Positions 18,186-27,171 of a stretch of 64,000 nt of DNA are shown piece after piece. Made by a program: the position numbers and the translations under genes. The DNA lies in contig NZ_CP025003.1 in NCBI RefSeq assembly GCF_002812485.1, forward strand, positions 558,001 through 622,000, read 5' to 3'. Each line of letters opens with the position of its first letter. The first letter of the stretch is position 1. The notes under the pieces were generated by a model. The model worked only from the letters and a program-made list of their open reading frames with translations. It ran no database searches and was not told the DNA's origin. Origin of the DNA: Dickeya fangzhongdai (GTDB lineage Bacteria > Pseudomonadota > Gammaproteobacteria > Enterobacterales > Enterobacteriaceae).

Positions 18186-19592
18186 GTGTCTAGTAATCAG
18201 ATAAAGATTTCCTATGGGAATGACTTTTTTGTTATTAAATTGATGGATTTCTTATCAATTAATTTAACATTAATAGTCAGCGCCAGGCTATTTTTAATGG
18301 GCGCTTTCGATGATGTCATTATGATTAGTTTGCTATTTTCCACCTCTTTTTTACTTATTGGAGAATATACCGGCTTATATCATAATGGGCTTAAGAATAT
18401 GCAATTTCGCGGGCAGAGAAAACTGTGGGGTTCCGCATTGTTGTCCGTCATGTTTGTTGAGGTGGTCAGGGAATATGCCGGCACGCTGTATTCGCTAGGG
18501 CTATTACATCATCTCGATAACATATATTTTTCCGCGACGCTGTATTGGTATACTCTTTCGTTATGCGGCCTCTATCTCACGCGTTTTATTACGTTTAAAT
18601 GTACGGCTAAAAAACGGATTCGGATTGCTATTGTGGGCTTAACGCCCGGTGGGTTAGCGGCGGAAAAAGCATTGCTCAAAGAGTATGCCAATATGCAGTT
18701 GGAATTGGCTTTCTACGACGATCGCAGCCCATCCCGTTGCGGCTATCTGACTAAGAGCCCGTTTAAAGGCAATGTGAGTGCGCTGGTTGAAGAAGCCAAA
18801 GCGGGCAGGGTGGATGAGATTTATATTGCACTGCCGATGATTGCGCTGAAACGCATTCGCTATTTTCTGTCGATGATGTCCGATACTACGGTTGATACCT
18901 ACATCATTCCTGACCTTTATTCCTACAGCTCATATGTATCGCAGTTTCGTTCCATCAATAACATTCAGACTATCAGTATTTTCAGATCGCCGTTTGATGG
19001 TATTGGTTCTTTTATTAAGCGTGTTGAGGATTTAGTGATTGGCGGCGTGATTACGCTGATGATTTCGCCGTTGCTGCTGTTGATTGCGATTGGTATCAAG
19101 CTGACGTCGCGTGGACCGGTGTTATTCAAGCAGGATCGCTACGGTCTGAGCGGCAACAAAATCAAAGTGTGGAAATTCCGCTCGATGCACGTGATGGAAA
19201 ACGCCGGCGTTGTGACGCAGGCGACTAAAAACGATCCGCGCGTTACGCGTTTTGGCGCATTTTTACGCCGTACTTCGCTGGATGAACTGCCGCAATTTTT
19301 CAATGTATTGCAAGGCACGATGTCGATTATTGGCCCGCGTCCTCATGCCGTGGTGCATAACGAGCAGTATCGGCAACTGGTCGAAAACTACATGATTCGC
19401 CATAAAGTGAAGCCTGGTATTTCAGGATTGGCGCAGGTTAATGGTTATCGTGGCGAAGTGGATACCCTCGATAAAATGGAAAAACGGGTTCACTACGATA
19501 TTGCCTATATTCAGAGCTGGTCGCTTTGGCTGGATATCAAGATTATCTTTAGAACCATTTTCAAAGGTTTTATCGGTGAAAATGCGTACTAA
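18186..19592 (+). CDS. Undecaprenyl-phosphate sugar-1-phosphate transferase (WcaJ/WbaP type)
   Basis: A 468-residue initiating enzyme for exopolysaccharide repeat-unit synthesis. Several N-terminal membrane segments and a CoA-binding-like middle region (RIRIAIVGLTPGGLAAEKALL) precede the C-terminal bacterial sugar-transferase domain (about residues 275-468), with KVWKFRSMH, RRTSLDELPQFFNVLQG and GPRPHAV. It moves a hexose-1-phosphate, probably glucose, onto undecaprenyl phosphate in the inner membrane. A GTG start at 18186 is used; no strong ribosome site is visible. It is the first gene of the operon, behind an AT-rich leader. Confidence 0.92.
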   Translation: MSSNQIKISYGNDFFVIKLMDFLSINLTLIVSARLFLMGAFDDVIMISLLFSTSFLLIGEYTGLYHNGLKNMQFRGQRKLWGSALLSVMFVEVVREYAGTLYSLGLLHHLDNIYFSATLYWYTLSLCGLYLTRFITFKCTAKKRIRIAIVGLTPGGLAAEKALLKEYANMQLELAFYDDRSPSRCGYLTKSPFKGNVSALVEEAKAGRVDEIYIALPMIALKRIRYFLSMMSDTTVDTYIIPDLYSYSSYVSQFRSINNIQTISIFRSPFDGIGSFIKRVEDLVIGGVITLMISPLLLLIAIGIKLTSRGPVLFKQDRYGLSGNKIKVWKFRSMHVMENAGVVTQATKNDPRVTRFGAFLRRTSLDELPQFFNVLQGTMSIIGPRPHAVVHNEQYRQLVENYMIRHKVKPGISGLAQVNGYRGEVDTLDKMEKRVHYDIAYIQSWSLWLDIKIIFRTIFKGFIGENAY

Positions 19593-20868
19593 ATTGATCA
19601 TCGCCGCTGGAATGATTATGCCGCATCCCTCCTGGGCTGATCTGACGCCGAAATCGCATATCGGCATTGCGGGTATTGATTTTCAAAGCCAGGTTGGTCT
19701 GGATTATGGGCATGAGAATAACGTGACCTATCAGGCTTATGATCAAGACGCGGTGAGTTCTGATTTTCAGAGCGTCAGGCCGATGATTAAAGCCATTGGC
19801 GCGCGTTATCAGGACCAATATCTGTTGATGTATTCCGGTGATTATCGTCGTTACGACCGCGATTCGGCGGATAATTACACCGATCATTTCTTTCGCTTTA
19901 ATGGCGCATGGCGCTACGGGCTAAAGCATGGGTTAACGCTCAGTCTTGAAGATTCTCTCGGGCACGAGGCGCGCGGGCGTGGTATTTCCGAAGGTTTTCG
20001 ACCACAACAGTTCAGCGATTTCGGTATTAATTCGCCGCTGAGCAGCGAACTGTTTAACAGCGAATTACGTTACAGCTATGGCGCTCCGAAAGGGCGCGGT
20101 AAAGCCGAAGTCGCTCTGCTGTTTAAAAAACTGCGTTTAGGCCACGTGGACGATATTAAAAATACCGATATTGATTTTTATAACTATGTTCGTGGGCAGG
20201 AATGGCACGAGAACGGTTTGATCGCCGAATTATCTGACCAATACTCACGGACAACACGCTTTCGCTACCGCTTTATTAACAATCAGCGCCGTTATGAGGT
20301 CGATTCGCAAAAAGACAATGATGAGTATTACCTGGAATACGGTATTAAATCGCAGCTTACGGGCAAAACCCGCGTGGATGCGAACGTGGCCTGGCTATAT
20401 AAGACATTCGATAATAACCCAAACGCCAGGGATTTTAGCGGGGTAAACTGGGATATTCAGGCTGAGTGGAAACCGCTCGAACAATCCGTTTTTACCGTAC
20501 ATACGTCGCAGCATATCAAGGATCCGTCGGAAGTCGGCGGCTATATCATGGCTTCTAAATACGGCATCTCCTATCAGCATTTTTGGCTAGCCGATCGTTT
20601 CTCCACCACGTTTGACTATTCATACCTGGCCGAGGGTTACAAGAATTACCCGAAGGATCGCAAAGACAGAAATAGGGTGTTCACCTTCGCTATGAGTTAT
20701 AACTTCAGGCCCTCGATTAATGTTGAATTAAAGTATCAACTGAATACGCTGCGTTCCAATCAAGATACCGATTCTTTCTTTATTGGCCCTGATGGCGATC
20801 GCCAGGTCGTCAGAATGTTGGGCCGCGATAACTCCCTGATTATGTTTACAGCTAAGGTACAGATCTAA
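19582..20868 (+). CDS. Outer-membrane beta-barrel protein of the exopolysaccharide cluster
   Basis: A 428-residue exported protein with a short signal peptide ending at HPSWA. It then has alternating aromatic/polar strands (for example RFRYRFINNQRRYEV, YYLEYGIKSQL) and a C-terminal strand LIMFTAKVQI typical of barrels. Similar BBP2-type barrels occur in exopolysaccharide clusters and are thought to help export or anchor polymer. The ATG at 19582 overlaps the end of the transferase gene; a GTG two codons upstream is also possible. The molecular role is inferred from position. Confidence 0.78.
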   Translation: MRTKLIIAAGMIMPHPSWADLTPKSHIGIAGIDFQSQVGLDYGHENNVTYQAYDQDAVSSDFQSVRPMIKAIGARYQDQYLLMYSGDYRRYDRDSADNYTDHFFRFNGAWRYGLKHGLTLSLEDSLGHEARGRGISEGFRPQQFSDFGINSPLSSELFNSELRYSYGAPKGRGKAEVALLFKKLRLGHVDDIKNTDIDFYNYVRGQEWHENGLIAELSDQYSRTTRFRYRFINNQRRYEVDSQKDNDEYYLEYGIKSQLTGKTRVDANVAWLYKTFDNNPNARDFSGVNWDIQAEWKPLEQSVFTVHTSQHIKDPSEVGGYIMASKYGISYQHFWLADRFSTTFDYSYLAEGYKNYPKDRKDRNRVFTFAMSYNFRPSINVELKYQLNTLRSNQDTDSFFIGPDGDRQVVRMLGRDNSLIMFTAKVQI

Positions 20869-20869
20869 C

Positions 20870-21427
20870 GTGAAAATAATAAAACTGTGCATTTTTCTGT
20901 GCCTAAGCGTCTGGTTGGCGGGATGCACCTCGTCAAGCCCACAACAGTTGGAAAAAACTGACAATGAAACAACCGGTTATCAGTTAGACGAAGGCGATGC
21001 TGTCAATATTCTGGTATACGGCGAGCCGGAGATGACGATGACATTTATGTTGGATAAAAGCGGCGCGATTAACTTCCCCTACATCGGTCAACTGGTGTTG
21101 AAAGGGAAAACGCCGGGGCAGGTAGGCGAGGAACTGGCCCATCGCCTGCGCGGTGATTATCTGCAAAACCCGATGGTGACGGTCAGCATCGCCGAGTTCC
21201 GGAAATTCTATATCACCGGTGAAGTTGAGAAGCCGAACGGGTATGCCTACGAGCCGGGCTTAACCGTTGAAAAAGCGCTGGCGCTGGCCGGCGGATTTAC
21301 CGATCGCGCAGACCGCAAGGATGTGAGTCTTCGCCTGTCGAATAGCAATCAACTGATTGAAAATGTTGATGTAAGACGCGCTGTTCACCCAGGCGACACC
21401 GTGGTTGTCGGTATGAGCTTTTTCTGA
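20870..21427 (+). CDS. Polysaccharide export lipoprotein (short Wza/GumB type)
   Basis: A 185-residue lipoprotein with lipobox LAGC near residue 19. A polysaccharide-export domain (YQLDEGDAVNILVYGEPEMT) and one SLBB-like domain (FYITGEVEKPNGYAYEPGLTVEKALALAGG) follow. It is half the size of E. coli Wza and lacks the C-terminal helix that crosses the outer membrane there, so like GumB it may rely on a partner barrel; the preceding gene is a candidate. GTG is the start, one base after the previous stop. Confidence 0.88.
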   Translation: MKIIKLCIFLCLSVWLAGCTSSSPQQLEKTDNETTGYQLDEGDAVNILVYGEPEMTMTFMLDKSGAINFPYIGQLVLKGKTPGQVGEELAHRLRGDYLQNPMVTVSIAEFRKFYITGEVEKPNGYAYEPGLTVEKALALAGGFTDRADRKDVSLRLSNSNQLIENVDVRRAVHPGDTVVVGMSFF

Positions 21428-21429
21428 CC

Positions 21430-23562
21430 ATGAGTCTATCTATAGTGGAAAATGGCAGAAAATTGGAAAGCACGATCGATTTCTCCAGATTTGCCCAAAA
21501 GATCAAACAGAACGGTTGGAAGATCATCCTGGCTGGCCTGATTAGCGCGGTAGTGGCTTACCCGCTGATCAGCATGATCACGCCCAAATATGTTTCGACG
21601 GCAACGGTGCTGCTGAAAGCGCAACAGGATAACGTTTCGCCGTTGCCGCAGGTCGATGGCTATGATTCCACCCGCAGCGGCTATTACGAAACCCAGTATG
21701 CGTTGATGCAGTCACGTATTGTGCTGGAACAAGCCGTGCGGGACATCAGGCTGGACCAAAACCCCGCGTTTAACGGCGATGCCGACAAAAGCGCGGATAA
21801 ACGCGCCGATGAGCAACAGCGGGTCGATAACGCGCTGAATGCGATAGTGAAAAACCTCACTATCAACGGCGTTCGCACCACACACCTCGCCACTATCTCC
21901 TACGAATCGGCATCGCCTGCGCTTTCGGCCGACATCGCTAACGGCGTGGCGCAGGCGTTTATTGACTATACGGCTAAGCAAAAGCACCTCAAGACGCTGA
22001 AAGCCAAGGCGTTGAACCAAAAACAGATGGAAGAGATATGGCAGCAAGTCGTTGAGCAACAGGCTGCAATCGACCAGTTTCTGAAGAAAGAAGGGTTGCT
22101 CACGTTCCGTGGCGTGGATGGCTTTGAGACTGAACAGTTGGGGATCGTCACCACTAAGTTGGCGGATGCTACCCAGCGTCGCATCAGGGCGGAAACGAAT
22201 TACAACAGCGTGCGTTTGAACGCGGGTAAGTCGCTGGAAAACGTGATTTCTCTGCCCGATATTTCTAATCATGCCCAGATTCAGGATTTGCGCATCGCGC
22301 TGATTCAGGCCCGGCGCTCTTTATATGATTTACGTAAACGCTATGGGCTGAAACATACCAAAATCCTGGAAGCCGAAGCCCAGGTTCAGGCGATTGAGGA
22401 ACAGACCCACACCGTGTTATTCGAACTGGAAGCCGGGCTGAATAAGCAGTATCAGGCGGCGTTGAAGGATGAAAAATACTATCAGCAGCTGTTGAATCAA
22501 CAGAAAGCGGATTTTCAAACGCTGGCGTCTAAACGTGATGAATACAACAACCTGACCACGGCGCTGGATAAAACCAAAGAACTGTATAAGGCGCTCTATC
22601 AGCGCACGAAGGAGCAGACGCTCGCGGGTAACTATTTAGAGCCGGACGCGATACTTTATGACCCGGCGGTGCCGGCTGACCATCCGTCGAAGCCCAATAA
22701 AGCGATGCTGCTGGTGATGGTTGTCATGCTAACCCTGATTTTCTCCGTGGTTTACTTCATCGTGAGAGCCGCGCTGGATAATTCAATCAACAGCATTAGC
22801 CAGATGAAAAAGCGCCTGAATGTGGCGCCGGTGGGTGAAATTCGCACTTTTGCCAATGGAGTGAGGCGCTCGCAGGTGGTGCGTTTGATCACCGAATCGC
22901 CGCTGGATGTCGATATTGTCCACAGCATGCGAACCCACATTTTGCTATCGCATCCCTCCTGCCAAACCCTTGCCGTCAGCTCGACAGAGCATGGCGAAGG
23001 GCGATCGTTGCTGGCGCATTTGCTGGCGACATCCTTCAGCGCTGATCAAAAAACGCTGCTTATCGATCTGGATTTCTTTAACGACGGCGGGCTGACGCAA
23101 GAGTTGGCGCATCCTGCCGCGGTTGGCGTGGCGGAGCTACTGCAAGGTCAATCACCGCTGGATGCCGCGCTGGTGACAATCAATGAACATTTAAGCTTCC
23201 TGCCGCGTGGTAATGCCTCGACGTCTTCTTTACTGATGCTGTCGTCCGAGCATTTTGTGACGTTGATGACTGAACTGAAAACGCGCTATCAGCGAATTAT
23301 CGTTGACGTGGCCGCGGTGAATCAAACGCAGGATATTCAATTGATTAGCCGGGTGATAGACGGGGTGGTTTTTGTGCTGAAAGCCGGCGCGTGGCGTGCG
23401 GGCGATGTGCTTAATGCCATTGAGAAAGTGAAGCACCACCGCGCGGTGCTGATTGGCGCGGTAATAAATCGGGTGGCGGATAAGAACCTCGAAACCAAAG
23501 AGGGCGTTCGCTCCCTGAATCAACACATGAATGCGCTAATCAACAGTACGGGCCACCTATAA
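21430..23562 (+). CDS. Wzc/GumC-type chain-length co-polymerase with degenerate kinase domain
   Basis: A 710-residue inner-membrane protein. The first membrane segment lies near residue 35 in a Wzz domain. A long periplasmic coiled-coil region follows (about residues 180-420), then a second membrane segment near 435 and a cytoplasmic BY-kinase-like domain. In the kinase domain the Walker A segment reads EHGEGRS near residue 520, with arginine in place of the catalytic lysine. Walker A' is LLIDLDFF, and the tail (NQHMNALINSTGHL) has no tyrosine cluster. It should set polymer length and link to the Wza-like lipoprotein, but probably does not autophosphorylate. No Wzb phosphatase gene is present, which fits. 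Confidence 0.88.
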   Translation: MSLSIVENGRKLESTIDFSRFAQKIKQNGWKIILAGLISAVVAYPLISMITPKYVSTATVLLKAQQDNVSPLPQVDGYDSTRSGYYETQYALMQSRIVLEQAVRDIRLDQNPAFNGDADKSADKRADEQQRVDNALNAIVKNLTINGVRTTHLATISYESASPALSADIANGVAQAFIDYTAKQKHLKTLKAKALNQKQMEEIWQQVVEQQAAIDQFLKKEGLLTFRGVDGFETEQLGIVTTKLADATQRRIRAETNYNSVRLNAGKSLENVISLPDISNHAQIQDLRIALIQARRSLYDLRKRYGLKHTKILEAEAQVQAIEEQTHTVLFELEAGLNKQYQAALKDEKYYQQLLNQQKADFQTLASKRDEYNNLTTALDKTKELYKALYQRTKEQTLAGNYLEPDAILYDPAVPADHPSKPNKAMLLVMVVMLTLIFSVVYFIVRAALDNSINSISQMKKRLNVAPVGEIRTFANGVRRSQVVRLITESPLDVDIVHSMRTHILLSHPSCQTLAVSSTEHGEGRSLLAHLLATSFSADQKTLLIDLDFFNDGGLTQELAHPAAVGVAELLQGQSPLDAALVTINEHLSFLPRGNASTSSLLMLSSEHFVTLMTELKTRYQRIIVDVAAVNQTQDIQLISRVIDGVVFVLKAGAWRAGDVLNAIEKVKHHRAVLIGAVINRVADKNLETKEGVRSLNQHMNALINSTGHL

Positions 23563-23612
23563 GTTTATTGAAAAGCTGAGTTTATTGAAAAGATGAGTTT
23601 ATTAAAAAGCGT
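23562..23612 (+). repeat. 17-bp tandem repeat across the flippase start codon
   Basis: Three near-identical units (AGTTTATTGAAAAGCTG, then ...ATG, then a diverged third) begin at 23562, 23579 and 23596. The flippase start codon 23593-23595 is the end of the second unit, and the third encodes the N-terminus SLLKS. Confidence 0.9.
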
Positions 23613-24804
23613 TTCTACCATTGCGGGGTCGTCGGTGCTTTCACAACTGATTGGCGCGCTGTCTATCTGGCTGATTTCACATAAATACGACATGGCCGAG
23701 GTGGGAATCTACGCGCTGAGTTACAGCATCGTGTTGGTGGGAGCGCAAGTCTGTACCTTTGCATCGCAACTGCTGATTCCAAAACAGCCAGACAGTGAAC
23801 TGGCGCAGAGCGTGGTGTTCAGCGTGCTGCAAAGCCTGCTTACCGCGGTGCCTTACGCGATGCTGACCGCATGGCTGTTCCAGCGAAATGTGTTCTTTCT
23901 CTACCTGCTGACACTTGCCTATGCGTGGGTGCTGATCGCGGAGAATTTATCGCTGCGCGAGGGTAACTATCGTTTTCTGGCCTTTCAGCGGCTCGCCGTC
24001 TCGGCGGTGGTGGTGCTTTCGGTGGTGTTTACTTCACATACCAGCGCATTTTATTGGTCCTGGGCCTGCGCCATGATTGTGCTTATTAGCGGCTGTATTT
24101 TACATTCGTTCAATATTCACACCGTTACGTTCAGAAATTTTAGTCCGCAGCGGAATGTGGCTTTCTTTCATCAGCATGTTCACCATCTCACCCGGGTTGG
24201 CAGCGCCGAAGTGCTGGCGATGGTCAATAGTAATTTGCCTGTGATGCTGATTAATTTTTGGTTCTCCGCGTTGACGGCGGGTTATTTCTCGGTGGTGAGC
24301 CGCTTTTGTCTGGCTCCGGTGGTGATCATCGGTAATGCGGTGCGTAACTCTATTTTTTCAACGTGGTCCGTCGATTTCAGAAATAAGCGTTTCAACTACG
24401 AGGAATTCAAAAAAGTTCGCCTGGTATTATTGATGTCTGGGGTTGTCTGCACGCTGGGGATATTTATTTTCTATCCGCTGGTGATGCACCTGTTTTTTAG
24501 CGAAGAGTGGATTAACTCCATTCCAACGTCTCGCTATATGCTACCTTATTTATTCCCTGCGCTGGCGGTGTGTCCGCTGACGGTGATTGAGCTAATATTT
24601 GGTTCTCATCGCTATTTCCTGCGTATTCAGTTAGAACAGCTGGCTGTTGTATTAGTCGCTTTTGTGATTGTGCCTTATTTTTATAATCACTATGCCACGT
24701 CCATGATTCTGTTTTCCGTGCTGACGTTTGTACGCTATGCGTTTATTTATCTCAAAGTCAATAAACGCGCCAATTTGCTGAAAAGCATGATGATAGCGTC
24801 ATGA
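23593..24804 (+). CDS. Wzx-type polysaccharide flippase
   Basis: A 403-residue, strongly hydrophobic protein with about twelve membrane segments, opening with SVSTIAGSSVLSQLIGALS as in MATE/polysaccharide-transporter superfamily flippases. It should move lipid-linked repeat units to the periplasmic face of the inner membrane. The ATG lies in a 17-bp tandem repeat that duplicates the start region, with GAAAAG serving as a weak ribosome site. Its stop overlaps the start of the next gene (ATGA). Confidence 0.85.
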   Translation: MSLLKSVSTIAGSSVLSQLIGALSIWLISHKYDMAEVGIYALSYSIVLVGAQVCTFASQLLIPKQPDSELAQSVVFSVLQSLLTAVPYAMLTAWLFQRNVFFLYLLTLAYAWVLIAENLSLREGNYRFLAFQRLAVSAVVVLSVVFTSHTSAFYWSWACAMIVLISGCILHSFNIHTVTFRNFSPQRNVAFFHQHVHHLTRVGSAEVLAMVNSNLPVMLINFWFSALTAGYFSVVSRFCLAPVVIIGNAVRNSIFSTWSVDFRNKRFNYEEFKKVRLVLLMSGVVCTLGIFIFYPLVMHLFFSEEWINSIPTSRYMLPYLFPALAVCPLTVIELIFGSHRYFLRIQLEQLAVVLVAFVIVPYFYNHYATSMILFSVLTFVRYAFIYLKVNKRANLLKSMMIAS

Positions 24805-26183
24805 TTTTGAATACCGGGCTTTACCTGCAGATTTATGTCGTCATTACGCTGGTATTCTGCGGGCTGACGCAGTATTTCACCGGCCTACTGGCGGTGCTGT
24901 GGTTGCCTTTTATTTTGGCTTTAATCATGGTGGGGTTGCTGATTATGCAGACCCGCTACGATGCGTTGCATTTGGATACGCAGGAGTTGGTGGTGCTCAC
25001 GCTGTATCTCTCTTTTCTGGCGATGGCGGGAGTGTCTACTCTATTGCAGGGCGGAATAACGGTCACGATCGTTGGTTTTAAAAACGAGATTGCCTTGTCG
25101 TTGATGATGTTTTGCCTGCTGCTGGGGTTTTGTCGTGAATCACAAATTTACCGCGTGACCCGCAGTTTGTATTGGGTGTTCTACGCGCAGTTTCCTGTCG
25201 TGATTTATCAGGTGTTGTTTGTGTTGCCGCGGCGTGTGGCGCTTCGTGGCGAAGATGAAAAATGGGACTCCGTGGTCGGCACGTTTGGCGGCGACCCGAT
25301 GGGCGGGGGCAATACCGCGGCGATGGGGCTGTTCTGTCTGCTGATTATGCTGCTGAAAGTCTCGGAATTTAAACATGGTTTAACGTCGTTTAAATCCATG
25401 GCGGTGCATATCGTTTTGGGGTTTGGCCTATGTATTCTGGGAGAAGTGAAATTCGTGATTCTGGTTTCGCCGTTATTGCTGGCCTGGGTTTGGTTAATGC
25501 CGAGCTACATCAAAGGCATGAATAACGTAAACCTGAAAGCGATTTTGCTGATCTTTAGCGGCATGGCGTTACTCATTACCGTCGCGATTACCATTTTGGC
25601 CTCGGGTTATTCCTCGGCGTTTGGCGGTGACCCGACGAAAAGTGCGTTAAGCGTATTTATGGATTCGCTGGGCTATATTTTTGATACCAACTACATTATG
25701 GAATCAGGTGAGCTTGGCCGTCTTACGACGATATTCTTCTGGCTAAAAAATCACGATATGTGGGGGCTTTCCGGTACGTTATTTGGCTACGGTTTAAATG
25801 CGACAAATAGCGGAAGCGCCGTTTCTCCTGGCTTTTTAAATATTATCTACAACCTGATTATCGATTCGACTTCGCTAAGTGTGCTGCTATGGGAAGTGGG
25901 CATCGTTGGATCGTTATTTTTTATCGGGTTAATTATTTATATCTTAATTATTGCGCGACCAAAGCCGATGCTGGAGCGTAATGAAGTAGACCAACAGGAT
26001 CTGCAACTGCTGAGTTTTTCTCCGGCCTTTAATGTTTTTGCGGTTGGGTGCCTGCTGAGTCTGCCTTATAGCCAGATCCTGATGATTATTCCCATGCTGC
26101 AATTCCTGTTTTATTTGTCTCTGGGCTCAAGTCTGGTGATTCGCCATTCTGTCTGCCGTTATACCGGAAAATTGTATGAGTGA
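24801..26183 (+). CDS. Wzy-type O-antigen/exopolysaccharide polymerase
   Basis: A 460-residue integral membrane protein with about ten to twelve helices and one large periplasmic loop (about residues 270-345, including GDPTKSALSVFMDSLG). This matches the topology of Wzy polymerases, whose sequences are poorly conserved. It would join repeat units at the periplasmic face. Start and stop overlap both neighbours, so it sits in the middle of the operon. The call rests on topology and position between the flippase and glycosyltransferase genes. Confidence 0.75.
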   Translation: MILNTGLYLQIYVVITLVFCGLTQYFTGLLAVLWLPFILALIMVGLLIMQTRYDALHLDTQELVVLTLYLSFLAMAGVSTLLQGGITVTIVGFKNEIALSLMMFCLLLGFCRESQIYRVTRSLYWVFYAQFPVVIYQVLFVLPRRVALRGEDEKWDSVVGTFGGDPMGGGNTAAMGLFCLLIMLLKVSEFKHGLTSFKSMAVHIVLGFGLCILGEVKFVILVSPLLLAWVWLMPSYIKGMNNVNLKAILLIFSGMALLITVAITILASGYSSAFGGDPTKSALSVFMDSLGYIFDTNYIMESGELGRLTTIFFWLKNHDMWGLSGTLFGYGLNATNSGSAVSPGFLNIIYNLIIDSTSLSVLLWEVGIVGSLFFIGLIIYILIIARPKPMLERNEVDQQDLQLLSFSPAFNVFAVGCLLSLPYSQILMIIPMLQFLFYLSLGSSLVIRHSVCRYTGKLYE

Positions 26184-27165
26184 GAAACCTTTTATTTCAG
26201 TGAGTATTAAGACATTTAATGAGGCGGAATGCATCGAGCAAACCATCGACAGTATTCGTCGCCATATTGCGGATTATCCCCATAAAATTATTGTTGCCGA
26301 TAGCTTATCGACCGATAACACTCAGCAGCTTGCCAGCGCCAAAGGGGTAACCGTGGTGTCGCTGACTGAGCCGTCTGAACGCTGCTGCGGCGTGGGGCAT
26401 CAGCTTGGCTATCTGTACAGTCAGGGGGATTATCTCCTGCTGATGGACGGCGATATGGTGCTGGAAGATGGCTTTATTGAGCAGGGCATCGCATTTTTAG
26501 CGGCGCATCCAGACTACGCCGGCGTAGCTGGAACGGTAGAGATGGATGGCGCGGCGAACTATGAGTTTAAATCGCGCAAACAACGTCTTCATAAAATATA
26601 TCCGCTGGGCGACTGTGGCCATTTAGGCGGCGGGGGCTTATATCGCCGTTCGGCAATTGAAAAAATAGGCTATCTCACCAACCGTAGCTTACATGGTTAT
26701 GAGGAGGCGGAATTAGGCATTCGTCTGCGCTATGCCAAATATAAATTACATCGCCTTAACGTACCTTATTTCCGCCACACGTCATACACCATGCCAACAT
26801 ATAAAATGCTGCAATACCGTTGGACGAACGGTTTTCTCTGGGCGCCGGGCGAACTTTTACGCAGTGCATGGGGCATGCCTTATTTCCGCGAGGCGTTACA
26901 CATCGTTAAAAACGAGGCGATTTTTGCGGTTTATCTGCTGGCGCTGTTGATGAGTTTGTTGACGTTTAACGCCGATATTATTGGCGTGGCGTTGCTGCCG
27001 CTACTCGCTTTTATTGCCTTAAAAACGATGAAAAACCGTTCACTGCTGAACGGACTACAAAGCGTGATGAATCTGGCTGTATTTTCTGCCGGATTGGTCA
27101 AAGGGTTAACCAGACCCATGCGCGATCCCATGACGCCGCCAGACAGCAAGGTTATTCATGAATAG
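26176..27165 (+). CDS. Family 2 glycosyltransferase
   Basis: A 329-residue GT-A enzyme. The N-terminus ISVSIKTFNEAECIEQTIDSIR binds the nucleotide sugar, and DGDMVLEDG near residue 98 carries the metal-binding DxD. RWTNG near residue 217 resembles the (Q/R)xxRW acceptor motif. One or two C-terminal membrane segments place it at the inner membrane. It should add one sugar to the lipid-linked repeat unit. The start overlaps the polymerase gene by eight bases. Confidence 0.87.
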   Translation: MSEKPFISVSIKTFNEAECIEQTIDSIRRHIADYPHKIIVADSLSTDNTQQLASAKGVTVVSLTEPSERCCGVGHQLGYLYSQGDYLLLMDGDMVLEDGFIEQGIAFLAAHPDYAGVAGTVEMDGAANYEFKSRKQRLHKIYPLGDCGHLGGGGLYRRSAIEKIGYLTNRSLHGYEEAELGIRLRYAKYKLHRLNVPYFRHTSYTMPTYKMLQYRWTNGFLWAPGELLRSAWGMPYFREALHIVKNEAIFAVYLLALLMSLLTFNADIIGVALLPLLAFIALKTMKNRSLLNGLQSVMNLAVFSAGLVKGLTRPMRDPMTPPDSKVIHE

Positions 27166-27171
27166 GCAGGT

